Assembly: GCA_963556195.1 (NCBI GenBank)
Contig: OY744525.1
Location: forward strand, 23,982,718 to 24,046,717
Source: Sepiola atlantica
Lineage: Eukaryota; Mollusca; Cephalopoda; Sepiida; Sepiolidae
Length of the DNA: 64,000 nt
Reading direction: 5' to 3'
Shown here: positions 56,280-64,000 of the stretch, one piece after another
Numbering within the stretch: position 1 is the stretch's first letter
Layout: the number at the start of each line of letters is the position of its first letter
Translations under genes and position numbers: made by a program
Notes under the pieces: generated by a model
What the model was told of the DNA's origin: nothing
Seen by the model: the letters and a program-made list of their open reading frames with translations, nothing else
The model's database searches: none

Positions 56280-56450
56280 TATTTTCATTGATCTATCATG
56301 CTGAAGTTTGAAATAGCATTTTCGTTGGTCTGTTATGCCTAAGTTTGAAATAGTATTTTCATTGTTCAACTGAGAGGTATTGAGGTGGATACTGATGTGG
56401 ATTGACGACCTGGGCGTGCCAAGTTCGAATCCTGTCGATTCCAAAGCACC
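56280..56450 (+). repeat. Two units of the 37-bp family and a tRNA-like segment
   Basis: 'gtttgaaatagcattttcgt' and a diverged neighbour lie at 56300-56365. 56375-56445 has 'ttgaggtggatactgatg' and 'gtgccaagttcgaatcctgt', an A/B-box-like pair like the one at 49.9 kb. Confidence 0.65.
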
Positions 56451-56459
56451 ACTTTTACT

Positions 56460-56670
56460 TATGGATGTTGGCAACCTTCATGAATAAATATTTGAAGATA
56501 TATAAAGAACTTGAAGCATAAAGCAACCAAACCAAACACCATGAATAAATATTTGAAGATATTAAAAACTTGAAGCATAAAAACTTGTACCAAAATGACC
56601 GGATTCGGCATTAAATAACTCGAAAAGGGTTGAAATGCCGTGAAACAAAACAATCAAACCAAACCTCTAC
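56460..56670 (-). repeat. Dispersed repeat ('ggcatatcaaccctt' family), minus strand
   Basis: 'gaccggattcggcattaaat' and 'gggttgaaatgccg' are the complement of the 9.55-kb start. 'gaataaatatttgaagatat' occurs twice, so part of the end is duplicated. Confidence 0.8.
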
Positions 56671-56694
56671 TCTGTGAATGTAGTCTAATTCGGA

Positions 56695-57000
56695 AACTTA
56701 TTTTCTACGAGTTTGAAGCAACCAACAAGATTTGTTGTGCGAAAGGTGAAGGTGCAGTCGAAGACACTACAGTAAGCAGATGATTTAAGTAATTTTGCAA
56801 GAACCGCAACCATAAAGCCAGGTCAGGTAGGTGTAAAATCGTGTATTCTGGGGCCATGCTCAAAGCCAGAGAGGCAAATATAGTCAGTAGCAGTCAGAGA
56901 CTATCAATCGAACTCTGCATTTCACAATCTTTTATGGTTTATCACCTTCATGATTTGGGTAAAAGCATCCAGAATTGATGAATTCTTGCAGCGATGTCAG
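56695..57000 (+). pseudogene. mariner transposase, N-terminal remnant
   Basis: The frame gives 'RKLIFYEFEATNKICCAKGE', 'GAVEDTTVSR*FK*FCKNRN', 'KARSGR', then 'NIVSSSQRLSIELCISQS' and 'VYHLHDLGKSIQN'. This is the mariner pattern of the first helix-turn-helix (E/G-A-V-S-D-x-T-V-xRWFK), the RSGRP linker and the second HTH before 'HLHDLGKS'. At least two stops and small gaps break it, and the catalytic half is absent. With 37.2 and 53.3 kb it shows parts of several different mariners. Confidence 0.85.
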
Positions 57001-57805
57001 CTGACACCATCTAATTCAGCAGCTTAAGGACCTGAGATACTTAATGTGGGTGATTGAGTGTGTGACCAGTCGACTTGAGTTTAACCACCCGTAAACTTCC
57101 AGGATCACAGAACAAAGGAATAATCTGCCGTTCTGAAGTCAAGATCAAATTTGTATAAAACACGAACGAAAGAAAAGAAGGTCATGTGTTTGGAATGGTT
57201 TGTTTTTTTAATAAATTACGGTTGGCTGGTCGTAGTAACACATTTTTCTATTAATCTCTCTTGTGTAAAATTAAGTAAAATCTTTCACTTGTGTTCAAGT
57301 TCAGTTGTGATATATTGATTTCAACTATTTACAGAGAGAGAGAGGGAGATATGTGACTAATCTTAGCGGCATTGGCAGATAGTCGCGAGAACAAATTGTA
57401 GACGTTATTTACCAACGTTAGTTAACTACTGTTGATTGTATTTAGCATTTCAAGAATTATGCTTCAGAATTTTTGAGGTTACATTCAAACGAGAAAAGAT
57501 GTGTGAGGTAATATTATACTTTTGATGAACGGATTTACCATGCATCTGCAGTTGAGATAGTCCACTGTTAAATATGCATTATTGTATGTACATATATAGT
57601 AATGAATGATAGTGCTACACAAAAAATATTGGATTTGGGGCTCCCAATATTCATGCTCGAGTTATCCACATGGACCCATGTCACAGCAGGTAAAAGTTTT
57701 TATATTTCATCATCATCATCATCATCATCAGGGTTTTGATCACTCCTGGAGGAGGAACTCTTCCTGGTTTCCGACCTTCTCATTTGTGATGGTCTCTATT
57801 TATCT
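57001..57805. other. Spacer with a CAT microsatellite
   Basis: (CAT)n at 57709-57730. No gene recognised. Confidence 0.5.
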
Positions 57806-57810
57806 TCCTC

Positions 57811-58262
57811 CTACAAGATAAGATGTAACACAAGGTCGGGAAAGTGGGAAAGAACCAGCGCTCGAGAATTTGAGCACTCTGGCTTTTTTAAAAATTGCCT
57901 GGGCAGCCCCATCGGCATTCCCCGGTAGGGGCGCCTCAGACAGTAAGCCATAAACTTACTCCTCCCCAAAGCCTGGGAGAGTGCACCTCCTAGAACTGCA
58001 CAGGACTGACAACCAATAGACCGGCGTAAATCCACACCCGAAGGCCCGGACAATACCGGTTTATTAGGCGGGTAGTGATTGTCATTCAGGGTGTTTTGCC
58101 ATAGTCGCCACACTAGGCACAGCGGGTTGGCGACGCTATTTGCCCATAGCTAGGTGTCCACATAAAGCGCCTGCTATTCCAAAATAGTCACCCATCTGGT
58201 ACTGGCCAGGCTCAACATTGCTTAACTTCGGTGATCTAACGGGAACCGGTGTGTCAACGTGT
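57811..58262 (-). mobile_element. 5S rRNA-headed SINE with the same body as the U2-headed SINE
   Basis: On the minus strand from 58262, about 95 nt follow 5S rRNA: 'caccggttcccgttagatca', 'ccgaagttaagcaatgttga', 'gcctggccagtaccagatgg' and 'gtgactattttggaata'. Box A and box C regions are recognisable, and the first dozen or so bases of 5S are missing. After a linker of about 100 nt (to about 58065) comes the same body as at 54.4 kb: 'gtattgtcc', 'gatttacgccggtctat', 'cctgtgcagttctaggaggt' and 'gcgcccctaccggggaatgc', ending 'ccttgtgttacatcttatc'. The 100-residue ORF on it is not a gene. Confidence 0.9.
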
Positions 58263-58440
58263 TGGTGTGGTTGTTTTGTAGAGGAAAATTGATTTTTGTT
58301 TTTCTTTTTAGATTTGCAGAACATGATTGAGTTTTGCAAAGGGAAAAGAGAAAAAAAACAATAGCATCAATGTTTGATGCATTTTAAGTCAGGGACCCAG
58401 TATCTTCAGATAGCCTGATCTGGTAGCACCAGACCATAGA
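58263..58440 (+). repeat. Dispersed repeat ('ggcatatcaaccctt' family), 3' part
   Basis: Begins abruptly at the 5S head boundary with 'tggttgttttgtagaggaaa', and continues 'agttttgcaaagggaaaag' and 'atctggtagcacca' as at 55.8 kb. One of the two elements inserted into the other. Confidence 0.8.
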
Positions 58441-58732
58441 GTGAAACAATGCACATGGCAGCGTACATATTACTATCTACGATACTAACAACAACAGCTG
58501 CTGGTATTTATCACAGCTTCAACCGTTTCAGTCACATAATATACATGCCGCAAACTCGTAGGTATGAAAGTATTGCAGAACGTCTGACTCATTTTTTGTA
58601 ATAATGTGATTCTATATTTAAACTAAACACTATAACTCAGAAAAGACAATATTTTAAAGTCAGGTATATTTATGTATTGCTATTGTTATGACACCAGCCA
58701 CATATAAACGCTGAGAGACTAACGTATGTATA

Positions 58733-59175
58733 GACTACTTTCTCAGCCTTCCGGTTAGGATCAAAGCGATGTTCTGTCCTCGGTCAGAGGAAGAATATTC
58801 TTTCTTGATTGAAGTATTTTTTTAATTTTTTATTTATTTAAGAAAAAAATAGAAATCGCTCCTGACAAGACATGAACCCACTTGACGTAAGGAGCTTAAA
58901 AAATACTACTTCAAGGTCAAAAACTAGCCAACAGTAAGTGTTAGATTGATAGATTCCGACCCAGAAAACAGCAATTCTTCCCCCTTTGTCAGAAACATCG
59001 CTCATGAAATGTGAGAACTAAAGGACACAATTAGGGAAGCGAGAATTACGAGGCTGTCGAAAGCAAACTAAACGTCTACTTTCTACTCTCCTTTTTGTCG
59101 CAATCAAGAATCCCCTTGAGAAACTGAATTTTCACCACATTAAAAACCAACCTTGTGTCTAACTTTACCCTCGTG
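58733..59175 (+). mobile_element. U2-headed SINE-like element, second copy (diverged)
   Basis: 'ctttctcagccttccggtta' followed by 'ggatcaaagcgatgttctgt' (58738-58777) matches the U2 5' end from its 'cttctcgg' start, extending further 5' than the 54.4-kb copy. The middle is different or replaced (58790-59130). The end 'ccttgtgtctaactttaccc' (59150-59169) resembles the SINE tail at 54.7 kb. Confidence 0.65.
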
Positions 59176-59195
59176 GGGAGACACATAGATAATGA

Positions 59196-59657
59196 TTAAC
59201 ATTGAATAATTTCCTGATTATTGCTGATTAAAAGAAATAAACACAGTGGTTTGTTTATAAAGAGTAGTCTGTTATGGGGCTTCCTATCAGCATAGATGGG
59301 GGAGCATGAGTTGACGCTGACAAAATAGTCTGATATCATATCGGAGTTAATTATTATGGCTAAATAACGTAAAGACGTTTTTTCCCCTGTACCTTCACGT
59401 CGAATAGGAAAATAACCACATACATCACAGGCTACTAAACTCACCGCTATACTACACTTATTCACTCGAGCGTGTTTTAGTAAAGTTGTTATTATTTTTC
59501 CCAACCGACCACTAAATATTATATTTGGCCCACCATCAACGTCTCTCCGAAAAACCAACTCCATATAGGTGGTAGCAAAGACTTTTCCCCCTAACAATTG
59601 TGTACTGTGACTACACTCATCGACACCGGGTACTAATAAACACAGTTTACTTTTCAC
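59196..59657 (-). CDS. 153-residue ORF, hypothetical
   Basis: Opens with 'MKSKLCLLVPGVDECSHSTQ' and continues 'ELVFRRDVDGGPNIIFSGRL', 'GKIITTLLKHARVNKCSIAV', 'CDVCGYFPIRREG' and so on. The residue mix is varied, not repeat-like, and the DNA is not a copy of anything else in the window. I recognise no domain, no signal peptide and no promoter. It sits between two SINEs, so it may be a single-exon remnant, a transposon piece I cannot place, or a chance frame in AT-rich DNA. Confidence 0.2.
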   Translation of the reverse strand: MKSKLCLLVPGVDECSHSTQLLGGKVFATTYMELVFRRDVDGGPNIIFSGRLGKIITTLLKHARVNKCSIAVSLVACDVCGYFPIRREGTGEKTSLRYLAIIINSDMISDYFVSVNSCSPIYADRKPHNRLLFINKPLCLFLLISNNQEIIQC

Positions 59658-59705
59658 AAAACAGTCCGTCCTTATTTATTATTTGCCTGGTATTAGTTTA
59701 ACTAA

Positions 59706-59990
59706 ATAACCGATTCCTGGCAAATAGCTGCACTCGAGTCTCATCAGTACTTGAATGGGTGACCATTTTGAAATTCCTGCTGCTTGAAGAAAATACTCCA
59801 CTAGGTTTAGAAATGGGTACCAGCTTTGCTGAAAAGCGTAACTGGCAATAGACTAGCATCCTGTCGTGGGGATGGTTTGTGCTATCTGTTCAGTTAAATG
59901 CTATAAGCCTCAGCCCAATAAGCCCCAGACACAACCCTTAATAGACTAAGAAAGGAAATACTACTACTACTACTACTATTACTACTAGTC
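59706..59990 (+). mobile_element. 5S-derived SINE with (ACT)n tail
   Basis: The head keeps 'catcagtacttgaatgggtg' and 'accattttgaaattcctg' (59741-59778), the 3' half of 5S with box C; the 5' half is shortened. The body has 'gggtaccagctttgctga', 'ctagcatcctgtcgtgggga' and 'atgctataagcctcagccca'. The tail is 'actactactactactattac' (59960-59982). This body differs from that of the 58.0-kb SINE, so 5S heads occur with at least two bodies in the window. Confidence 0.75.
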
Positions 59991-60149
59991 ACCACTTATC
60001 AAGAATAAAAGCCACTCAAGGATCAAGGTTAGATTATCAGTTGAATGATGATGATGATGAATATTATGAGAACATTGAAACTAATGAATCGAATAAATAA
60101 AATGTGATGACTTACGAGGACGGTTTATGACAAGTGTTTGTTAACATTG

Positions 60150-60345
60150 GATTCGATTCTGAACTCTGTCAAGGCAACAAAGGGTGCTTTGAGCAGTACC
60201 TCCCCATATGTGGCAGCAGTACTTCATCTTAGGACGTATCTGACTCTTATAAAGCTAGAGGATCACATCAGGAGTCAGGTATTTTCTGGAGCGATAGAAT
60301 GATCCAACCATTTTTGCAGCACGTTTAGCAACGGATTGGATATAA
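60150..60345 (-). pseudogene. Non-LTR retrotransposon (type 2) RT fragment, minus strand
   Basis: The minus strand reads 'YIQSVAKRAAKMVGSFYRSR', 'KYLTPDVIL*LYKSQIRPKM', 'KYCCHIWGGTAQSTLCCLDR' and 'VQNRI', homologous to 'AKAAAKKVGSYH...MEYCCHIWAG' of the 21.8-kb copy. One stop interrupts it. Unlike the other fragments, it does not include the 3' end, so it comes from an internally broken or separately truncated copy. Confidence 0.88.
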
Positions 60346-60850
60346 GTCGTGCAAAACCCTATACTCATGTTAAATGTTCTATGCTTTAATTGTAACTATC
60401 TGTACTCAACTGGCGTTGCATCCCGATGCAGTGAAGTCATTTTAGTTTTTTAATTTTTATTTGTTTGCACATTCTTTTTAATTTATGCAGAAAAAGAAAT
60501 AAAATTTTTGTTGTTTATATTGTTCAAGTAAAAAAATATGATTTATTCCCCTTGCTGATTTTTTATTTTTCGATCATAATTGAAAAATGTTTCCGTATTA
60601 CTAGTTGTCCAGGCGAGACTACATATATTTTTTAAAAAATAAACTGTAGCGAAGAAGATTATTATAGTGCCAATAACATGATAGAACAATAATGAATAAA
60701 AATTGGCTATTCAAAATCAAAGTTTGATATGCCAGCTTGAATGCTATTTAGGTCCAACTTTTAAAATCTCACAAGATAACTTTATATGTTAAATGTGTAT
60801 ACAACCTGCAGCTTTGATTATACTTTTTGATTCATGTTTGTGTGTATGTA
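60346..60850. other. AT-rich spacer
   Basis: Contains 'ttactagttgtccaggcgag' (60599-60618), a weak minus-strand resemblance to a Helitron end. Nothing else. Confidence 0.4.
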
Positions 60851-60853
60851 TAT

Positions 60854-61382
60854 ACAGGGTGGCCAAGAAGTCACTGAGGTGTCTTTTTTAACTTGAATAG
60901 ATTCTTTATTTTTTAATGGTACCTTAATGGAATTTTAACATAATATGACGAAGACAATGGAGATTTGTTTGCAAAACAAAGAACAGAAATGAATAAGAAT
61001 TTATTTATAAAAATGACATCTTTTAAATGGTTTCCATTTTCAGCTTCACAAATTCGTGCCTGTCCCAAAACATTATCTATGGCGGATTGCAGGATCACTC
61101 GATTACGATTTAATTCCGTGGCGTCATTACTGATGTTCTTCTTCAAGTTTGTTGATGTAACTTTTTTCTTTGAGATATCCCCCCAAAAAAGTTAGGGCTA
61201 GTCAAGTCTGAGGAACGTGAAGACCAGTTGACATTGCCAGCTTTTTTCATTTTTGCAAACAAATCTCCATTGTCTTCGTCATATTATGTTAAAATTCCAT
61301 TAAGATACCATTTAAAATAAAGAATCTATTCAAGTTAAAAATCGCTTAATGATCCCGAAGTGACTTCTTGGCCACCCTGTAT
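60854..61382 (-). pseudogene. Tc1/mariner-like element, internally deleted, long TIRs
   Basis: The ends 'cagggtggccaagaagtcac' and its complement (61363-61382) are flanked by TA on both sides, and the TIRs extend about 120 bp inward ('ttgaatagattctttatttt', 'gacgaagacaatggagattt'). The minus-strand interior keeps only the transposase C terminus: 'NWSSRSSDLTSPNFF' (the W-xRSPDLTPxDFF box with the last catalytic Asp altered to Asn), a frameshift, 'YINKLEEEHQ', and 'RVILQSAIDNVLGQARICEA', 'ENGNHLKD'. It cannot encode an active enzyme. A solo end lies at 61869-62030. Confidence 0.88.
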
Positions 61383-61654
61383 ATCTATAGCAAAGGAATA
61401 CTGTTCAGGCCTATCCTGGTCACGGCAAAAGAATTAGAATAGAGTTGAATATTTTTTCCCAGTGAACATCTCGATGATTTCACCTGAGATCTTGATTTTC
61501 CCCTCATGACAAATTTGGATGAATGAGTGTACAATAATCTCCATCCTTGTTGTTTATAGATTGCATCATAAATTCTTAAGACCTTTTATTTTCATCTTTT
61601 TTATTTTTAAAATTTTGGTTCTTCCTAAAGAAAGCATATTGCCATTGAAGCATA

Positions 61655-61865
61655 AGAGGCTACTGTGATAAGGACAAGGTTTATAGGGGCAACCTGGGTG
61701 ATGAGTTGGACAGCAAGATGTTTGTTCACATTACCTGTAAATGTCTGCATGTTAGCACTGTCAGGAAAACAGGGAACAGGGAGGGAATTCCAAAGACAAG
61801 CAATCCGAGGAAAGAGGCTATTTGAGTAAAAAAAACTTTCAACATCTGAGAACCTCTACAGTGAA
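61655..61865 (-). pseudogene. Non-LTR retrotransposon (type 2) 3' end, minus strand
   Basis: 'acagcaagatgtttgttcac', 'aaacagggaacagggaggga', 'attccaaagac' and 'cgaggaaagaggctatttga' follow the order of the 25.4-kb copy. Only the last 60 or so codons are represented, with no open frame. It is cut off at 61868 by the solo mariner end. Confidence 0.85.
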
Positions 61866-61868
61866 GGT

Positions 61869-62032
61869 GTTATTTTTCATAAATAAATTCTTATTCATTT
61901 TTGTTCTTTGTTTTGCAAACAAATCTCCATTGTCTTCGTCATATTATGTTAAAAATCCACTCAGGTACCATAAAAAATAAAGAATCTATTCAAGTTAAAA
62001 ATCCCTGAGTGACTTATTGGTCACCCTGTAGA
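61869..62032 (+). repeat. Solo right end of the 60.9-kb mariner-like element
   Basis: 'aaatctccattgtcttcgtc', 'agaatctattcaagttaaaa' and 'ttggtcaccctgta' repeat 61260-61384. Confidence 0.9.
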
Positions 62033-62149
62033 TATATTGTGCCCGTGTTTTTTTTATTACCATTATTTTATCTTATTAATGCTTACTTTTGGAATAGTAT
62101 CCGTAGATAATTTAATGTATCTCCAGAAGAAGCTTCCCTGTTGGTCGGT

Positions 62150-62335
62150 CTGCCACTCTTAAGCTAGAAATAGCATTTTCGTTGGACTGACATGCTTAAC
62201 TTTGAAATAGCATTTTCGTTGGACTGACATGCTTAACTTTGAAATAGCATTTTCGTTGGACTGACATGCTTAACTTTGAAATAGCATTTTCGTTGGACTG
62301 ACATGCTTAACTTTGAAATAGCATTTTTAGAAAAG
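62150..62335 (-). repeat. 37-bp-unit array (G), 5 copies
   Basis: The unit 'actttgaaatagcattttcg' plus 'ttggactgacatgctta' is exactly 37 bp and the copies are nearly identical, suggesting a recent expansion. 'ggactgacatg' replaces the usual 'ggtctgtcatg'. Confidence 0.97.
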
Positions 62336-62740
62336 TCCACGCATCTCTATAAGAAGCTCTGTCTGTAAAGTAGATTGATCTGTGCGTCACGCTTCAGTTG
62401 AAATAGCATTTACATCATTTTAAACGTGCGTACTGAATGGACGTATCTTATTTTAGATGCGTCCGAGCATCTCAATAAGAGGCGCTGTCCAGTTGATCTT
62501 TCATGCTTAAGATTCAACTCACATTTTCGTTAGTGCCATTCTGAAGTTTGGCATAGCATTTTTAGAGACGTCAATGACACTCTATAACAATGTTGCTAGT
62601 CTCAGTCTTTTCTATAAATACTATAATGGGATGTGTTCTTCAGAATTATGTGATATATTCCCCCCTTCTTTTGTTCCAGCTCGTTTGAGTCGTTGGTCTA
62701 GTCGTCTCAATCATTTCATTGATACCTTATTGTAATACAG
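62336..62740. repeat. Flanking parts of the dispersed element
   Basis: 62330-62540 holds 'gaatggacgtatcttatttt' then 'agatgcgtccgagcatctc', i.e. the ends of two facing copies of the parent element. 62560-62740 is unassigned. Confidence 0.6.
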
Positions 62741-62744
62741 CTTC

Positions 62745-62948
62745 TTATTCCAGTAGCTTCTTTCCAAGAACCGCAGGCTTGTGGAACTCTCTTCCTGCTG
62801 ACTGTTTTCCTCCTACCTATAATCTTGGTCTTTTCAAGACTAATGCCAATAGGCATCTCCGGTCTTTGCAATAATCATATTTGTTATTGTTAGTTTCTTA
62901 GATCAAGTGGCTTCATGCCTTGTCTGGAGCGATTTCCATAAAAAAATT
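62745..62948 (+). pseudogene. Non-LTR retrotransposon (type 2) 3' end, plus strand
   Basis: One frame encodes 'SFFPRTAGLWNSLPADCFPP', 'TYNLGLFKTNANRHLRSLQ' and a stop, the same C terminus as at 22.4 and 25.5 kb, followed by 'gccttgtctggagcgattt' and an A run. The frame is intact over its 50 or so residues, and the element is otherwise 5'-truncated. 'YNLGLFKTNANRHL' differs enough from the other copies to be a separate subfamily. Confidence 0.88.
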
Positions 62949-63184
62949 TTGTGAATAACAAGCATAAAAAACTCAGGATCCTCTGGGAGTCATGTGAGTC
63001 AATTTGTGTTGAGAAGAGAGTCGAATGTGACTAATTAGAGTCGTTTAATTTTTTTTCTGATTTTTTTTCTTACTGAGAAACATACGAGATATGTACAAAT
63101 TATTTTCTTTCACCCTTTTTTTTTCATAGAACACTAAAAAGTACACAAAGTTTTATTTAAATTTATTAAGTTTTGTGAAATTTT

Positions 63185-63565
63185 AATTCATAGGATCTAA
63201 CTCCTAACGTGAAAAGTTGGCCACATCTACAAATGCACTTGCGTGTCTTTTCTGTTTTTGACATCGATAAAATGTGAAATATGTCGTTTCGAAGTGGAAA
63301 GAAACGTTCAGAATAAAGAAAAGCACACCTCACATTTATCCAGTTTAAATTATAAAAACTGCAACGTTTTTTTTACTTATAAGTTTCATTTAATTCATGG
63401 GGCTTCAAAAAAAAAAAACGTGAAATTTTGGCCACATCTACCCTAAAGATGTATTCGTGTGTCTTTAGTGATTTTTGAAATCGATATAATGTGAAATATG
63501 ATCGGTTTTAAGTGGAATAAAGGAATGCATGCTGTTTTGAATGAACAACACACATTTATCTTTAG
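63185..63565 (+). repeat. Two direct copies of an approximately 215-bp segment
   Basis: 'acgtgaaaagttggccacat' (63207) and 'acgtgaaattttggccacat' (63418) start the two copies; 'gtgaaatatg', 'gtggaa' and 'cacatttatc' follow in both. Confidence 0.85.
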
Positions 63566-63920
63566 AAACTGTCTTGCTTGTTTTCGACTCTTGAAACAAC
63601 CCGAAAAACAGTGAGCAGCTCATACCTAGATAGATTTGGGAGGGTCCTACTAACCACCACACCTAGTATTTTATTTTTCAGAAATCTTTGTAGTTTTTTT
63701 AGCACCCCCACCCCAACCGATGAATTTGTACATATATTTTTTGTAAATAAAAAACGTATAACCATTCTGGATAATGTTAAGTAGGTTTTACCAAAGGGAC
63801 GACAGCCGACCCCCATCTCATCCCACCTAATTTTGGCCTTGTGCCACATCTTATTTCGTAAAGAAAATTTACTATATTGTGAACATTTTTGTAAAATTTT
63901 TAAATAAATAAAACAATTTT
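63566..63920. other. Spacer with a possible SINE tail
   Basis: 'ttttggccttgtgccacatc' (63832-63851) and 'ttatttcgtaaag' resemble the tail of the U2/5S SINE body ('ccttgtgttacatctta'). The 126-residue minus-strand ORF covering this region is not recognised and is probably chance. Confidence 0.4.
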
Positions 63921-63921
63921 T

Positions 63922-64000
63922 TGGTCTTTTAGCTAGGATCAAAGTATAGTATCCTTGGCATGTGGTTCGGACCGGGCCTCCAACTAGAGAGCAATTGGTC
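63922..64000 (+). mobile_element. U2 snRNA-like SINE head, cut by the window edge
   Basis: 'ggtcttttagctaggatcaa' followed by 'agtatagtatcct' matches the same U2 5' segment as at 54.37 and 58.74 kb, with the same extra A. What follows ('catgtggttcggaccgggcc') does not match U2 and differs from the 54.4-kb body as far as it can be read. Confidence 0.7.

Noticed and set aside
57811..58262. Functional 5S rRNA gene
   Set aside because: The 5' end is missing, many positions are changed, and the sequence continues into a SINE body instead of a T-run terminator.
60599..60618. Helitron end on the minus strand
   Set aside because: CTAGT is present but the upstream hairpin is too weak and no start was found.

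Overview
The window looks like intergenic or intronic DNA from an invertebrate animal, most likely a lophotrochozoan such as a mollusc; I infer the group only from style. The DNA is AT-rich, full of microsatellites and G homopolymers, and carries animal-type non-LTR retrotransposons, mariner elements, Helitrons and 5S/tRNA/U2-headed SINEs. There are no bacterial features: no operons, ribosome binding sites or dense ORFs. I find no intact protein-coding gene. Every long ORF is translated satellite DNA, a purine/pyrimidine tract, or a broken transposon. Three short ORFs with more normal composition (about 43.1, 44.0 and 59.4 kb) are listed as weak exon candidates.

Layout. 0-9 kb: a 42-43 bp satellite, a 37-bp-unit array, a 1.5-kb purine tract, a 48-bp variant array, paired Helitron ends, and a 319-bp TIR element with 8-bp target duplications nested in an older fold-back repeat. 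9-14 kb: dispersed repeats with tRNA-like cores, a perfect 97-bp inverted duplication and a possible core promoter. 14.6-16.9 kb: a 2.3-kb, 37-bp satellite. 17-26 kb: remnants of two kinds of non-LTR retrotransposon, a 5S-derived SINE, an A-rich minisatellite and a large inverted-repeat element. 26.5-28.5 kb: a second purine tract. 29-38 kb: a Tc1/mariner-like element, a SINE with target duplications, a GC-rich patch with two CRE motifs, a tandem Helitron array and a mariner fragment. 38-47.6 kb: fold-back elements, a 1.75-kb inverted-repeat element with extreme C-over-G skew, a complete-looking non-autonomous Helitron and an L1/R2-like ORF remnant. 48-56 kb: another 37-bp array, a 430-bp fold-back, a mariner remnant and a U2-headed SINE. 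56-64 kb: more mariner fragments, 5S- and U2-headed SINEs, retrotransposon 3' ends and the last 37-bp array.

Two themes tie the window together. (1) A dispersed repeat contains a 37-bp unit with the core 'gacagacc'. That unit has been amplified separately into at least six arrays, five keeping exactly 37 bp and one using a 48-bp form. (2) A SINE body of about 240 bp occurs behind a U2 snRNA-like head at 54.4 kb and behind a 5S rRNA-like head at 58.2 kb, with further copies or heads at 30.2, 58.7 and 63.9 kb. This interchange of RNA-derived heads on one body is the most notable system I can see here. All similarities were judged by eye against remembered family patterns; no database search was run.
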